This document shows positions 25,177 to 34,957 of a stretch of 36,393 bases of DNA, piece after piece. The notes under the pieces were generated by a model. The model was not told the DNA's origin and did not search any database. It saw only the letters and a list, made by a program, of their open reading frames with translations. How positions within the stretch are numbered: the stretch's first letter is position 1; every line of letters starts with the position of its first letter. Location: the NCBI GenBank assembly GCA_024278345.1, contig JAJRTK010000389.1, positions 1 through 36,393 on the forward strand. The letters are read 5' to 3'. A program made the position numbers and the translations under genes. The stretch comes from a bacterium. GTDB taxonomy: Bacteria > CSSED10-310 > JAJRTK01.

Positions 25177-27810
25177 ATGTTCACCACAAGAAGAATTGCC
25201 GTCCAGAGCTTGCTCCTCGGCTTCGTTGTCACTGCCGTTTCAGCTTGCGCCGCGGCGCCCGGGGATCGTGACGGGGAAGGCGAGAGCGCGGTCGGCGACG
25301 TTTCCGCCTCAAACCCTCGTTCGGTGCCAGAAAGAGATTCCACCGTGACCGACTTCCAAGACCCGTTGCCAAACTCCCAAGGGAAGCTCTCCGGTTCTCT
25401 TGATTCCGATTCGTTGATCACCGCCAATGATGCTGGCTGGGAGCCCCTTCCCGGCGCGACCGGTCTTTCCGCCGGCCTCCGGTCCAGACTTCAGCAGGCA
25501 CTCCAAGCGAAGGGCCCCGGCTACAGTCCCCGGACCGAAATCCGCCGGCCCAGCGGGGCTCCCCGTTTCATCAACCGGCTGATTTTGGAGGACTCCCCCT
25601 ACCTGCTCCAACACGCGCACAACCCGGTGAATTGGTATTCCTGGGGTCCCGAAGCCTTCGATGCCGCCCGGCTTGAAAACAAGCTGGTCTTCCTTTCCAT
25701 CGGTTATTCCACCTGTCACTGGTGCCACGTGATGGAGGTGGAGAGCTTTGACAACGTGGAAATGGCCCGCCTCATGAACGAACGGTTCATCAGCATCAAG
25801 GTTGATCGGGAACAGCGTCCCGATATCGACGAGGTTTACATGACTGCGGTGACGCTCATCTCCGGTCATGGCGGATGGCCGATGTCGAGCTTTTTGACTC
25901 CGGACGCCAAGCCGGTTTTCGGGGGGACTTACTATCCTCCCGACCGGTTTCGAGGGTTGCTCCTTTACATGAGCGGTGCCTGGGCGCAAAACCGTACCGA
26001 TCTCGAGGCGCAGGCCGACAAGATCGCCCGGGCCATCCAGCGGGTGACCGCTGCCCGGGGAGAAGCCGGGGAAGTGGGACGGCAAGCCATCGACCGTGCG
26101 GTTTCGCAGCTTCTGGAGAGGCATGATCCCTACGACGGCGGTTTTGGCGGCGCCCCGAAGTTTCCCCACGAATCCGAGCTCTTGCTGTTGCTCCAGACTG
26201 CCTTGCGAAACGGGAACGCTCGTGCCGTGAAAGCTGTAACGAAAACCCTTGACGCCATGGCCCGGGGCGGTATTTACGATCAGGTGGGCGGCGGGTTCGC
26301 CCGCTATTCTACCGATGGGCATTGGCTGGTGCCCCACTTTGAAAAAATGCTCTACAATCAGGCGCAACTGGCCCGAGTCTATCTTGAAGCCCATCGGCTG
26401 ACCGGAGCTCCATTCTACGAAAGAGTCGCCCGCCAGACACTGGATTACGTGCTCCGGGACATGACTTCGCCGGAGGGTGGCTTCTATTCCGCCACCGACG
26501 CCGACAGCGAGGGGGAGGAGGGACTCTTTTTCCTCTGGACTCCGGAACAGCTCGAAAAAGTGCTGACTCCCGATGAAGCTAAGCTGGCCATGGAGCTTTA
26601 CGCCGTGACCCGGGACGGGAATTTCGAAGGGAAGAGCATTCTGCACCTACCTCTCTCCTTCCGGCAGTTTGCCAAGAAGATCGAAACTCCCTTGCCGGAT
26701 CTACTCAGACGGGTTGACGCTATCCGGGAGAAGCTCTACCAGGCCCGGGAAAAGCGTGTTCATCCGTTGCGGGACGAAAAGATCCTCACATCCTGGAACG
26801 GAATGATGATCGCCACCTTTGCCATGGCGTACGAACAGTTGGGCGAGGAGCGTTACCTCGCCACCGCCCGTCGGGCCGCCGAATTTCTGTGGCGCGAAAA
26901 TCGCCCGGAGCCGGGCAAGCTCTGGAGAGTGCGCCTGGACGGGAGCTCGTCAGTGGCGGCGCTCCAGGAAGACTACGCCTATCTGGCCGATGCCCTTCTT
27001 CTTCTTCACGATGTCACCGGTGAAAGCCTCTGGCTAAGGCGATCCCGCCAGCTAGCCGACACCATGTTGACACAGTTTTGGGATGGGGAGCTCGGCGGCT
27101 TCTTCATGAGCGCGGTCCATGGCGATCCCCTTCTCATTGCCCGGCCAAAAAGTCCCAACGACGGGGCCATGCCTTCGGGGAATGGAGTGGGGCTTCGCTT
27201 GCTGGCCAGGCTGTTTGCGCGTACTGGCGTGGCCACCTACCGGATCCGCACGGAGGAAGGATTGGCGGCCTTCTCCGCGGCCATTGAGAAGCGCCCCTCG
27301 GCCCATTCCACCATGCTCATGGCCGCGGATGATCTGCTTCACGGGGAAGCCGGCCCCCGCCAATACGGGGCGTCCGGTCATCTGCTCGCCCTGGGGAACC
27401 TCGCCATCACCGAGCCGCGGAGCGGCCAACTGACCATCGACATCCGGATGGACGAAGGTTGGCACATCAACGCCCATGAGCCACTGGAGAGCGCCCTCAT
27501 TCCAACAACCCTGAGTATCGGGAAGAATCAACATGGATGGGAGCTCCGCCGAATCACCTATCCAGAGGCAAAGAATGTCCGCCTTTCCTTTAGCACGGGG
27601 CCGCTGGCCATCTACGAAAAGAGAGCCCGCATTACGGCTCAGGTGGCTTGGACGGATGCCGAGGAGAAGAACCCCGCGCCGGTTCTCCGGTTGGTGCTAG
27701 GTCTCCAGGCCTGTGATGAGAAAGCCTGCCTGAAACCGGAAAAGATGGTTCTGGAGGTTCCCATGGCCTTTGCGCGGGGGATGTCGGATTCGTTGTCTCA
27801 AGAGGATTGA
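25177..27810 (+). CDS. YyaL-type thioredoxin-domain (DUF255)/(alpha/alpha)6 protein, lipoprotein, with C-terminal DsbD-alpha-like domain
   Basis: Lipobox [17 protein letters not shown]...[29 protein letters not shown]-terminal GWHINAHEP...[17 protein letters not shown]. Confidence 0.88.
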   Translation: MFTTRRIAVQSLLLGFVVTAVSACAAAPGDRDGEGESAVGDVSASNPRSVPERDSTVTDFQDPLPNSQGKLSGSLDSDSLITANDAGWEPLPGATGLSAGLRSRLQQALQAKGPGYSPRTEIRRPSGAPRFINRLILEDSPYLLQHAHNPVNWYSWGPEAFDAARLENKLVFLSIGYSTCHWCHVMEVESFDNVEMARLMNERFISIKVDREQRPDIDEVYMTAVTLISGHGGWPMSSFLTPDAKPVFGGTYYPPDRFRGLLLYMSGAWAQNRTDLEAQADKIARAIQRVTAARGEAGEVGRQAIDRAVSQLLERHDPYDGGFGGAPKFPHESELLLLLQTALRNGNARAVKAVTKTLDAMARGGIYDQVGGGFARYSTDGHWLVPHFEKMLYNQAQLARVYLEAHRLTGAPFYERVARQTLDYVLRDMTSPEGGFYSATDADSEGEEGLFFLWTPEQLEKVLTPDEAKLAMELYAVTRDGNFEGKSILHLPLSFRQFAKKIETPLPDLLRRVDAIREKLYQAREKRVHPLRDEKILTSWNGMMIATFAMAYEQLGEERYLATARRAAEFLWRENRPEPGKLWRVRLDGSSSVAALQEDYAYLADALLLLHDVTGESLWLRRSRQLADTMLTQFWDGELGGFFMSAVHGDPLLIARPKSPNDGAMPSGNGVGLRLLARLFARTGVATYRIRTEEGLAAFSAAIEKRPSAHSTMLMAADDLLHGEAGPRQYGASGHLLALGNLAITEPRSGQLTIDIRMDEGWHINAHEPLESALIPTTLSIGKNQHGWELRRITYPEAKNVRLSFSTGPLAIYEKRARITAQVAWTDAEEKNPAPVLRLVLGLQACDEKACLKPEKMVLEVPMAFARGMSDSLSQED

Positions 27811-27847
27811 TGCGCGGTCTTTCCTGCATCGGGGGCAGTGGAAGGCG

Positions 27848-27911
27848 AGGGGGGTGAAAATGGCGGACAGCGCCGGCCGGACGGCCGGCGATGGGAGCGG
27901 AACGCAACACA
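27848..27911 (-). repeat. 'CGCTCCCATCG' hairpin repeat
   Basis: aatggcggacagcgccggccggacggccggcgatgggagcggaacgcaacac, about 40 bp after the YyaL gene. Confidence 0.65.
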
Positions 27912-28435
27912 AGAAGCCGGAGGGGTTTCCTGGAGCGATGCTCGGGATCAAGAACACCACCGGAGCGATGCCCTGGCGGGGAACGGATGCTGAGAGAGCT
28001 TTGGGCCCTGAAGGAAGGTTGGCCGGTGTAACTATTCGATCTACAATTGTGGGTTTTTGGCTATCTCTTTCTTTTGTTGGAGATTTATATGGATTGGAGC
28101 GGCTTTTGGCGCGGTTTTTTTGGGAATGTCACCAGGAGACTGACAAGGTTCTTTTCTTCCTGATTTTCCATCTATCGCCTATTTAGGGTATCCGGCTCTC
28201 ATCTCATTGGCGCCGCCAAAGTTGGCCTGTCTTTTGCTGCTTCTCCCGGTTTTGATTGTTGCCGGATCAGGAATGGCCCGGAAATGGTAGGACCATTGAA
28301 CCAATTGATTTTTTTGGTTTTTTGCGGAATAGATTTTGGGGGGAAGGCGTTTTTCTGCTAGAGGGAAAGCTTGTCTGAATAACCGTTCACTCTTTTTTGC
28401 TGCCCCCACTACGACCAAGAAGCTGGGAGACGACG

Positions 28436-29683
28436 ATGGCCAACATGGAGAAGATGATCGCGGAGCGGTTCGAGCTAGAGCGTTTGGGCGGGCGGGATGT
28501 GTTCGCGCGTTCTCGCGTGTTTTGGAAGACAATCGATGCGCTTCAGGAAAGCGAGATTTACTCTTATTTCCAGCCTTTGGAGCGGAACGACGGAGCCACG
28601 GCCATCTACAATGGGCAGACCGTGGTGATGCTGGGATCGAATAACTACCTGGGGCTCACCACGGATCCCAGGGTCCGAGAGGCGGCCATTGCGGCTGTGC
28701 GAGAGCATGGGACCAGTTTTACCGGTTCGCGGCTATTGAATGGATCTTCGGTGCTTCACGAGCAACTTGAGGCGAAGTTGGCGGCTTTTGTCGGCACGGA
28801 GTCCTGCACGGTTTTCACGACGGGCTACCAGGCGAATCTTGGGGTCTTGACGGCCCTTTGCAACGAAATGGCGGTCTCTGTGCTGGACAAGCTGGACCAC
28901 GCGAGCATTCTTGACGGTGCGCGGATGGCCAAGGGCAAAGTGCTTCGTTTCGAGCACAACGACGTGGAAGACCTGGATCGGGTTCTTTCCGGGATCGACC
29001 CCGACGTGGGGATTCTTGTGGTTGTGGACGGTGTCTATTCCATGGAGGGCGATATCGCGCCCTTACCTGAGCTCCTGGAGACTTGCAAGAAACATGGCGC
29101 CCGCCTTGCGGTGGATGATGCTCACGCAATTGGTGTCATTGGGAAGGGCGGCCGTGGGACAGCGAGCCATTTCCAGCTCAAGGGAGTCGATCTCACGGTG
29201 GGTACTTTTTCCAAGTCCCTGGCCTCCATCGGTGGTTTCGTCTGTGGAGACAAACAAGTCATCAAGTATATTCAGCACCATGGGCGTTCGATGCTTTTCT
29301 CGGCCAGTTTGGCGCCGCCCAACATCGCAGCCGCCACCAAGGCGCTGGACATCATGCAGGAAGAGCCCTGGCGCACCGAGCAGCTTGCGGAGCATGCCAA
29401 CTACATGCGAAAGGAGTTGCGGCTCTTGGGCTTTGATGTTGGTGAAAGCTTGACCCCGGTGATTCCCGTGCGTACTGGCAATGAGCCCTTGACGATCCTG
29501 TTTTGGAAATGCCTGGTGGAAGAAGGAGTTTACACGAATCCGGTTCTTTACCCGGCGGTGGCGAGGGATCAAGGGGCGCTCCGGACGAGTTACATGGCCA
29601 CCCACGAGCAAGAGCACCTAGACAAGGCACTTGATGCCTTCAAGACCGTTGGTGAGATGTTGGGAGTGATCAACGCATCATGA
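28436..29683 (+). CDS. spt: Alpha-oxoamine synthase family PLP enzyme, probably serine palmitoyltransferase
   Basis: VMLGSNNYLGLTTDPRV, VVDGVYSMEGDIAPL, VDDAHAIGVIG, VGTFSKSLASIGGFV (PLP Lys), RTSYMATHEQEHLDKAL typical of SPT-like members. Confidence 0.72.
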   Translation: MANMEKMIAERFELERLGGRDVFARSRVFWKTIDALQESEIYSYFQPLERNDGATAIYNGQTVVMLGSNNYLGLTTDPRVREAAIAAVREHGTSFTGSRLLNGSSVLHEQLEAKLAAFVGTESCTVFTTGYQANLGVLTALCNEMAVSVLDKLDHASILDGARMAKGKVLRFEHNDVEDLDRVLSGIDPDVGILVVVDGVYSMEGDIAPLPELLETCKKHGARLAVDDAHAIGVIGKGGRGTASHFQLKGVDLTVGTFSKSLASIGGFVCGDKQVIKYIQHHGRSMLFSASLAPPNIAAATKALDIMQEEPWRTEQLAEHANYMRKELRLLGFDVGESLTPVIPVRTGNEPLTILFWKCLVEEGVYTNPVLYPAVARDQGALRTSYMATHEQEHLDKALDAFKTVGEMLGVINAS

Positions 29684-30822
29684 GCAATGGAGCTTCTTTT
29701 GAAATCCGCCCAGTCCGGAGCCGAAAAGAGCGGAAGGCCTTTTTGGAGCTGCCCCACCTGCTTTATCGGGATGATCCCGCCTGGATCGCGCCACTCGACA
29801 TGGAGCAGAGCGACCTCCTGAATCCCAAGAAAAACCCATGGTTCCAGCACGCGGAGGCCGAGCTTTTCGTTGCGTGGCGAGATGGCCGGCCCGTGGGCCG
29901 GATCACGGCGCAAGTTGATGGAGAGCATCTCCGGGTCCAGAACGAGAAGGCTGGTTTCTTTGGGTTTTTCGAGTCTATCGATGACCAGAAAATCGCGGAC
30001 GCGCTTCTGGATAGCGCGGAGAATTGGGTGCGCCAGCGGGGCATGGAGCTGATCCGAGGCCCCTTCTCTTTTTCTATCAATGAGTATGCCGGCCTTCTTA
30101 TTGAGGGCTACGACAAGCCGCCCTTCATTATGATGGGCCACCACTTGCCCTACTACAGGGCGCTCATGGAGAAAGCTGGCTACGAAAAGGCCAAAGACCT
30201 CATCGCCTTCTCTTACGATGCTATTCGCCCGCCGCCGGAGATGTCGGCCCAGTTTGCCGACGAAGTGGCCAAGCACCCGGGCCTTGTCGTCCGTGAGGTC
30301 GATAAGAGGAACCTTTTGGCAGACCTCAAGATCGTCCTTGATGTCTTTAACGAGGCCTGGTCGAGGAACTGGGGATTCGTTCCTCTCACCGAGCCCGAGG
30401 TAGAGAAGACAGCCAAGGATCTCTCGCTCATCTTGGAACCGAAGCTGGCCCTCATCGCCGAAGTCGATGGCGAGCCGGCCGCCATTTGTATCGCCGTCCC
30501 CAACATCAACGAGGTCATCGCCGACCTGCGGGGTCGTCTTTTTCCTTTCGGTTTCCTTAAATTGTTGTGGCGCCTCAAGTTTCGCCCGCCGAAAACCGCT
30601 CGCCTCATGCTCTTGGGGGTGCGGCCCAAGTTCAGGGGCTCGGTTTTGGGAGGCCTGTCGGTGCTTCTTTACGTGGAGGCCCATCGCCGAGGGCAGGAGC
30701 TGGGGCTCGTGGGCGGCGAGCTTTCCTGGACCCTGGAAGACAACGAGAAGATCAACGTCGGAATCGAGATGATGGGCGGGGAACGATACAAGAAATACCG
30801 CGTCTTCGAAAAGCGGTTCTAG
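29680..30822 (+). CDS. GNAT-superfamily N-acyltransferase, candidate bacterial ceramide synthase
   Basis: NPWFQHAEAELFVAWRDGRPVGRITAQVD; ATGA overlap with the upstream spt-like gene. Confidence 0.55.
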   Translation: MSNGASFEIRPVRSRKERKAFLELPHLLYRDDPAWIAPLDMEQSDLLNPKKNPWFQHAEAELFVAWRDGRPVGRITAQVDGEHLRVQNEKAGFFGFFESIDDQKIADALLDSAENWVRQRGMELIRGPFSFSINEYAGLLIEGYDKPPFIMMGHHLPYYRALMEKAGYEKAKDLIAFSYDAIRPPPEMSAQFADEVAKHPGLVVREVDKRNLLADLKIVLDVFNEAWSRNWGFVPLTEPEVEKTAKDLSLILEPKLALIAEVDGEPAAICIAVPNINEVIADLRGRLFPFGFLKLLWRLKFRPPKTARLMLLGVRPKFRGSVLGGLSVLLYVEAHRRGQELGLVGGELSWTLEDNEKINVGIEMMGGERYKKYRVFEKRF

Positions 30823-30885
30823 GAAGCCTCCGGCTGGAGAAAGCTCCTTGCCACGAGACGGCTCAAAACGCCCTCTTTTCTCTGG

Positions 30886-30948
30886 GTTGAGTTCCGCGCC
30901 TGGCGGCGGCAGTCCGTCCGCCGCCAGGCGCCTCTCCGGCCCCACGGG
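30886..30948 (+). repeat. 'CGCTCCCATCG' hairpin repeat
   Basis: gggttgagttccgcgcctggcggcggcagtccgtccgccgccaggcgcc. Confidence 0.6.
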
Positions 30949-31072
30949 AAGAGGCGCCTGGCCCCACGGGCCAAGCCAAATCCCCACTCCCCACGGACGG
31001 GATCTGGCGAGCTGCCTAGAAGACCGGAGGAGCCCCCGAAAAGGCGCCGGCGACGCCCGAGGGAGACGCCCT

Positions 31073-31810
31073 TCAGGATTCTTCCGGAACCAGCTCCGCG
31101 GGATCGAACCCCAGTTCCCGGAGCTTGCAGGCAAACCGCTCCGCTCGGATCTTTTCCCGCTCCGCTCGGATCTTTTCCCGCTCCGCGCGGGCTTTCTCCC
31201 GCTCCGCCCGTTCCGGGGAGGTCAGGAGCCTTTCCCCCGTAGCCGGATCGTAGAGGTAGAGCCAACCATCTCTTGCCTCCAGAAACAGATTCAGGCTCCT
31301 GGCCAGCAGGCGCCCCCGGTCCGTGGGCTCGATGGGCTGGTAATTTCGCCCGTCGAGGCGAAACCCCGCCAGGGGACCGTGGGGGAGCCATCCTCCCGTC
31401 CAGTCGAAAAGAAAGTACTCCGAAATCCCCAGGGAGTGGTAAAGAATCGGCTTCCGTACGTGGTCCGTCTGCCACGTCGTCTTGGAGGCCACTTCCAGGA
31501 CGAAATCCGGCGGCTTGCCCTCCTCCCAAAGCTTGTAGATATCGCGCCGGACCGCGGGGATCCCCATGGTCACCAGGACATCCGGGGCCACGCACTTCCG
31601 CGGGTTGCCTTCCTCGTAGTAGAGCAGGATATCTCCAGAGACATAGACGTTGGGATCGCTGGCGAAGTGGTGTTTGAGAGTATCGATGATGTCGAACATC
31701 AAGTCCCGGGCGGTATCGCTTTCAGCCATGGGTTTTCCATCTGATGAGGGATACTCAATCTCTGGCTCCCGGTGCGTCTTGGGTTTTTCCACCATCGCTT
31801 GGGCAGGCAT
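31073..31810 (-). CDS. Uma2 family (DUF820) putative endonuclease with charged C-terminal repeat
   Basis: CVAPDVLVTMG, PPDFVLEVASKTTWQTDHVRKPILYHSLGISEYFLFDW; C-terminal (AEREKIR)n from 21-bp repeats; start at MPAQAMVEKP. Confidence 0.85.
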   Translation of the reverse strand: MPAQAMVEKPKTHREPEIEYPSSDGKPMAESDTARDLMFDIIDTLKHHFASDPNVYVSGDILLYYEEGNPRKCVAPDVLVTMGIPAVRRDIYKLWEEGKPPDFVLEVASKTTWQTDHVRKPILYHSLGISEYFLFDWTGGWLPHGPLAGFRLDGRNYQPIEPTDRGRLLARSLNLFLEARDGWLYLYDPATGERLLTSPERAEREKARAEREKIRAEREKIRAERFACKLRELGFDPAELVPEES

Positions 31811-31861
31811 GACAGATCCCCTTGAGACAAAAGTGGACGATGAGGCTCTCCACCCAAGCCC

Positions 31862-32078
31862 GGAACTCTCATCACGGATCGTCACGAGGCGGTCCGAGGG
31901 GCGTTTCCACCAAGAGGAAGGCCCCACCGGAGGCATCGGGGTGGGGTTTTCAACCCACCCGTGCGCACCGTCGAGGAGCTGGCCGACGAGGACGCCGGTG
32001 GGGGCCGAGCGTCAGCGAGAGCCGCCGAAGGCGCCACCGATGGATCGGCCGCCGCGGTAGAGACGTGATGAGAGTTCC
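31862..32078. mobile_element. MITE-like element with 15-bp perfect TIRs (GGAACTCTCATCACG)
   Basis: GGAACTCTCATCACG 31862-31876 and CGTGATGAGAGTTCC 32064-32078; interior shares ccgagcgtcagcgagagccgccgaaggcgccaccgatg with the next element; related end fragments near 225-275 and 25030-25075. Confidence 0.7.
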
Positions 32079-32116
32079 CGCCATGGGTGGATATCCGACA
32101 ACTGTACTTAGATTAT

Positions 32117-32382
32117 GGCCTCGGTCATGGTACCGGCCACCCGAAAAAAGCACGCAGCGCCCAAAGAGGGGTCCAGGGAGCTGGCTCCCTGGCGTAGGTC
32201 TGATGCCGAGCGTAAGCGAGCCGCGGCCCAAGGGGCCGCGGCGCAAGCTCCCAGCGGAGGTCCGGAGGCCGCCTCCGCCGGGTTCCAGGGCTGGAAGCCC
32301 TGGCGCGGCGTTGAAATTCTGTACCGTGGCCGGGTCCGAGCGACAGCGAGAGCTGCCGAAGGCACCACCGATGACCGAGGCC
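32117..32382 (+). mobile_element. MITE-like multi-hairpin element with 8-bp TSD (GGCCTCGGTCAT class)
   Basis: GGCCTCGGTCAT 32117-32128 / ATGACCGAGGCC 32371-32382; perfect TSD TAGATTAT 32109-32116 and 32383-32390. Confidence 0.9.
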
Positions 32383-32495
32383 TAGATTATCATGGGCGGG
32401 CTCCAGCAAACAAAACAAGTCTGTTTCAGGCGCATCCAGGCCAGGCTCTTCGTCGCTTCGCCCCGAACATCTCGCCGCGGGTGGGTATCCCGGCC

Positions 32496-33662
32496 TCAGT
32501 GGCGGGCCAGGGAAGCGAGCAGCTCCACCAACCGCTCAAGCTCTTCCCGGGTGGTGCCGCGACCCAAGCTCAGACGGACGACGCGTCGCGCCTCTTCTTC
32601 GGAAAACCCCATGGCCAGAAGAACATGGGATGGCCCCATCGACCCGGATGAGCAGGCGGAACCGGTGGAAACATAGACCCCTTCGAGATCCAGAAGCACC
32701 AGAAGCTCGTCTCCGGGAAAGTTCGGCAAGGCCAGGGAAAGCGTGTTGGGAAGGCCGCCCTCCTCTTGCCCGTAAAATCGGATTCCGGCGACGCTCTCCC
32801 GCAGGTCGTCCACCAACCGGGCTCGGAGCCTCCGCATCTTCTCCGCCTCCGGTTCCACGTTCCGAGCAAAAAGCTCGCAAGCGGCGGCGAACCCGACGAT
32901 GGCCGGGAGATTCTCCGTACCGGCGCGACGGCCATCTTCCTGAGCGCCACCCACAAGAAGCGGCTCCAGGTCTACATTCGGCGCGATCCAGAGGGCACCA
33001 ATCCCAGGGGGCCCATGGATCTTGTGAGCGCTGACGGAAAGGAGATCGATTCCCAGGCTTTTCACGTCGATGGGCATTTTTCCCAAGGCCTGGATGGCAT
33101 CGGTATGAAAAAGAGCGCCCGCCTGATGGGCCAGCTCGGCCAGGCGACGGATAGGTTGCAGGCTCCCCACTTCGTTGTTGGCCAGCATGACGCTCACAAG
33201 AAAGAGGGTCTCGTCCATGAGGGGCGCGGCGGATTCAAGATCGACACACCCACGGGCATTGACGGGCAGATGCCGGATGCTCCAACCACGCCGCTCCAGA
33301 AGGCGGGCGGCGCCAAGGATGGAGGGATGCTCGACCCGGCTGATGGCGATGGAGTGACGAGCCCCCCCAGGCGCGGCACTACAACACCCCAGGAGCGCCA
33401 AATTGTTCGCCTCGGTCCCCGACCCGGTAAAAACGAGGCCCCGGGCAAGTTCCCGGCCCGTCCCGGCCGCTCCGTCCCCCAAGACCGCTGCCACCCGTTC
33501 CCGGGCGCGCTCCAGCTCCACCCGTGCCCGCCGGCCAAGAGCATGGACGCTGGAGGGATTGGCCGGAGAAAGCGAAAAAGCCGAGCTCATGGCCTGGAGA
33601 ACCTCTGGAGCCAAGGGTGTCGTGGCGTTGTGGTCCAGATAGATGGTGGGATTGGAGGTCAT
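32496..33662 (-). CDS. Cysteine desulfurase (NifS/IscS family)
   Basis: IYLDHNATTPLAPEV; VSAHKIHGPPGIGALW (PLP Lys); VSTGSACSSGSMGPSHVLLAMG. Confidence 0.95.
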   Translation of the reverse strand: MTSNPTIYLDHNATTPLAPEVLQAMSSAFSLSPANPSSVHALGRRARVELERARERVAAVLGDGAAGTGRELARGLVFTGSGTEANNLALLGCCSAAPGGARHSIAISRVEHPSILGAARLLERRGWSIRHLPVNARGCVDLESAAPLMDETLFLVSVMLANNEVGSLQPIRRLAELAHQAGALFHTDAIQALGKMPIDVKSLGIDLLSVSAHKIHGPPGIGALWIAPNVDLEPLLVGGAQEDGRRAGTENLPAIVGFAAACELFARNVEPEAEKMRRLRARLVDDLRESVAGIRFYGQEEGGLPNTLSLALPNFPGDELLVLLDLEGVYVSTGSACSSGSMGPSHVLLAMGFSEEEARRVVRLSLGRGTTREELERLVELLASLARH

Positions 33663-34957
33663 GGGCAATCAGCGAGGGGTTTGCCGTGGAGGGGCGGTTT
33701 CAGGTTCCAGGTTCCCAGGTAGCGGGAAACGAGCTGGGCGCCCAGGCCATTGCCAGCCTCGTTCCAGTGGGTATCCCAGGGTTTGTAGAGCCGTTTTTTT
33801 CTGGCGGCCCGCCGAAAAGCGGGGAGGGGATCGACGGAATCGACCTGCAAACAGCGGAGTGTTTCCTTGAGGATCTTCCGTGGAAGGTCCATGTCAAGGG
33901 TTTCACGAGAAAGTTGGGCTCGCTGAAGAACGAATTGCAGGCGGTCCTCGTGGACTTGCAGTTCGTCGGGAATGATGAGCACCACGAAGGGAATACCCCG
34001 CTTTCGAAGCAGTTCCGCGATCCGTTGCAGATAGGTGTTGGTGTTACTGATCGCCCTTTTCGGGAATTTTTTACGGTCGTAGATGGCCAACCGGGGGATC
34101 TGGTAGTAGAGGTAGAATTTTCGAGGGTTGTCCTTTTTTCGGGGGGCGGAGGGAGTAGGAGACACTCCCGCCGGTCCTGGTGTAGGCGGGGAGACGCGAG
34201 CAATCAGTGGGCGATTTCCCGTCGCTAACAAACGGCGGCGGATGAAACGGAGGAGATGAAGCCGGTAGAACCAGCCAGTGAACCCATGGAGGAAATCGGT
34301 CGTCCCGACACTTGCGGCGGATGGTTTTGGCCAGATTGTCTCGCGCCAGTGGACGGTGTCCAAAGGGGCTTCCCGGGGGTTGGGCGGCTCGAAATGGGTA
34401 TCTTCCACAGCCTTGAAGGAGAGGATCTCGCCGTTATTGGCTGTATGAGAAATCCCCCTGATATTCTCCAGGAAGTCGTTCCCCACAAAGAAGCCTAGAA
34501 TCACGATCTCCGGTTCCAACCGAAGAAGCGTCCGGGCGAGCATTCCGGCTTCCTGGTACGTGCTGAAGCCGGGAAACCCGCCGTTGATGACCTCGATTCG
34601 CCGGTCCGGGAAATGGCGAAGCAACTTCGATTCAAGGAGCTTTGGCCAGGTCTGTTGGAACTTCGTGACCCCGAAGGTGAAGGAATCTCCCAAGGCCAGG
34701 ATTCGCGTCGTTCCTTCCGGAGGATGCAGGGAAAACTCACGCTCTCTCAAACCCAGAGAATTGGTCATGGGCTCTCCGCTTCTGGCGACGAGCGGAGCGA
34801 GGCGGAAACCGAGATCCCGATCTGGCTGAAAGAGGCCGATACCCTCAAACAAAAGCCGCTGGGGCCACCAGAAACGGAACCCCATTTCCAACGAGGCAAT
34901 CCCAAGGAAAAGGGAAAAACCCACGGAACAAAAAATCAGGAGCCTTCGCCTTGACAT
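33659..34957 (-). CDS. SGNH/GDSL hydrolase-like protein, membrane anchored
   Basis: N-terminal TM; ILALGDSFTFGV (GDS); IVILGFFVGNDF (GxND). Confidence 0.75.
   Translation of the reverse strand: MSRRRLLIFCSVGFSLFLGIASLEMGFRFWWPQRLLFEGIGLFQPDRDLGFRLAPLVARSGEPMTNSLGLREREFSLHPPEGTTRILALGDSFTFGVTKFQQTWPKLLESKLLRHFPDRRIEVINGGFPGFSTYQEAGMLARTLLRLEPEIVILGFFVGNDFLENIRGISHTANNGEILSFKAVEDTHFEPPNPREAPLDTVHWRETIWPKPSAASVGTTDFLHGFTGWFYRLHLLRFIRRRLLATGNRPLIARVSPPTPGPAGVSPTPSAPRKKDNPRKFYLYYQIPRLAIYDRKKFPKRAISNTNTYLQRIAELLRKRGIPFVVLIIPDELQVHEDRLQFVLQRAQLSRETLDMDLPRKILKETLRCLQVDSVDPLPAFRRAARKKRLYKPWDTHWNEAGNGLGAQLVSRYLGTWNLKPPLHGKPLADCP

Noticed and set aside
32086-32097. GTGGATATCC near 32088 as another GGGTATCC-class end
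   Set aside because: Only about 10 bp match, without the adjacent GTCCCGC motif; could be chance.
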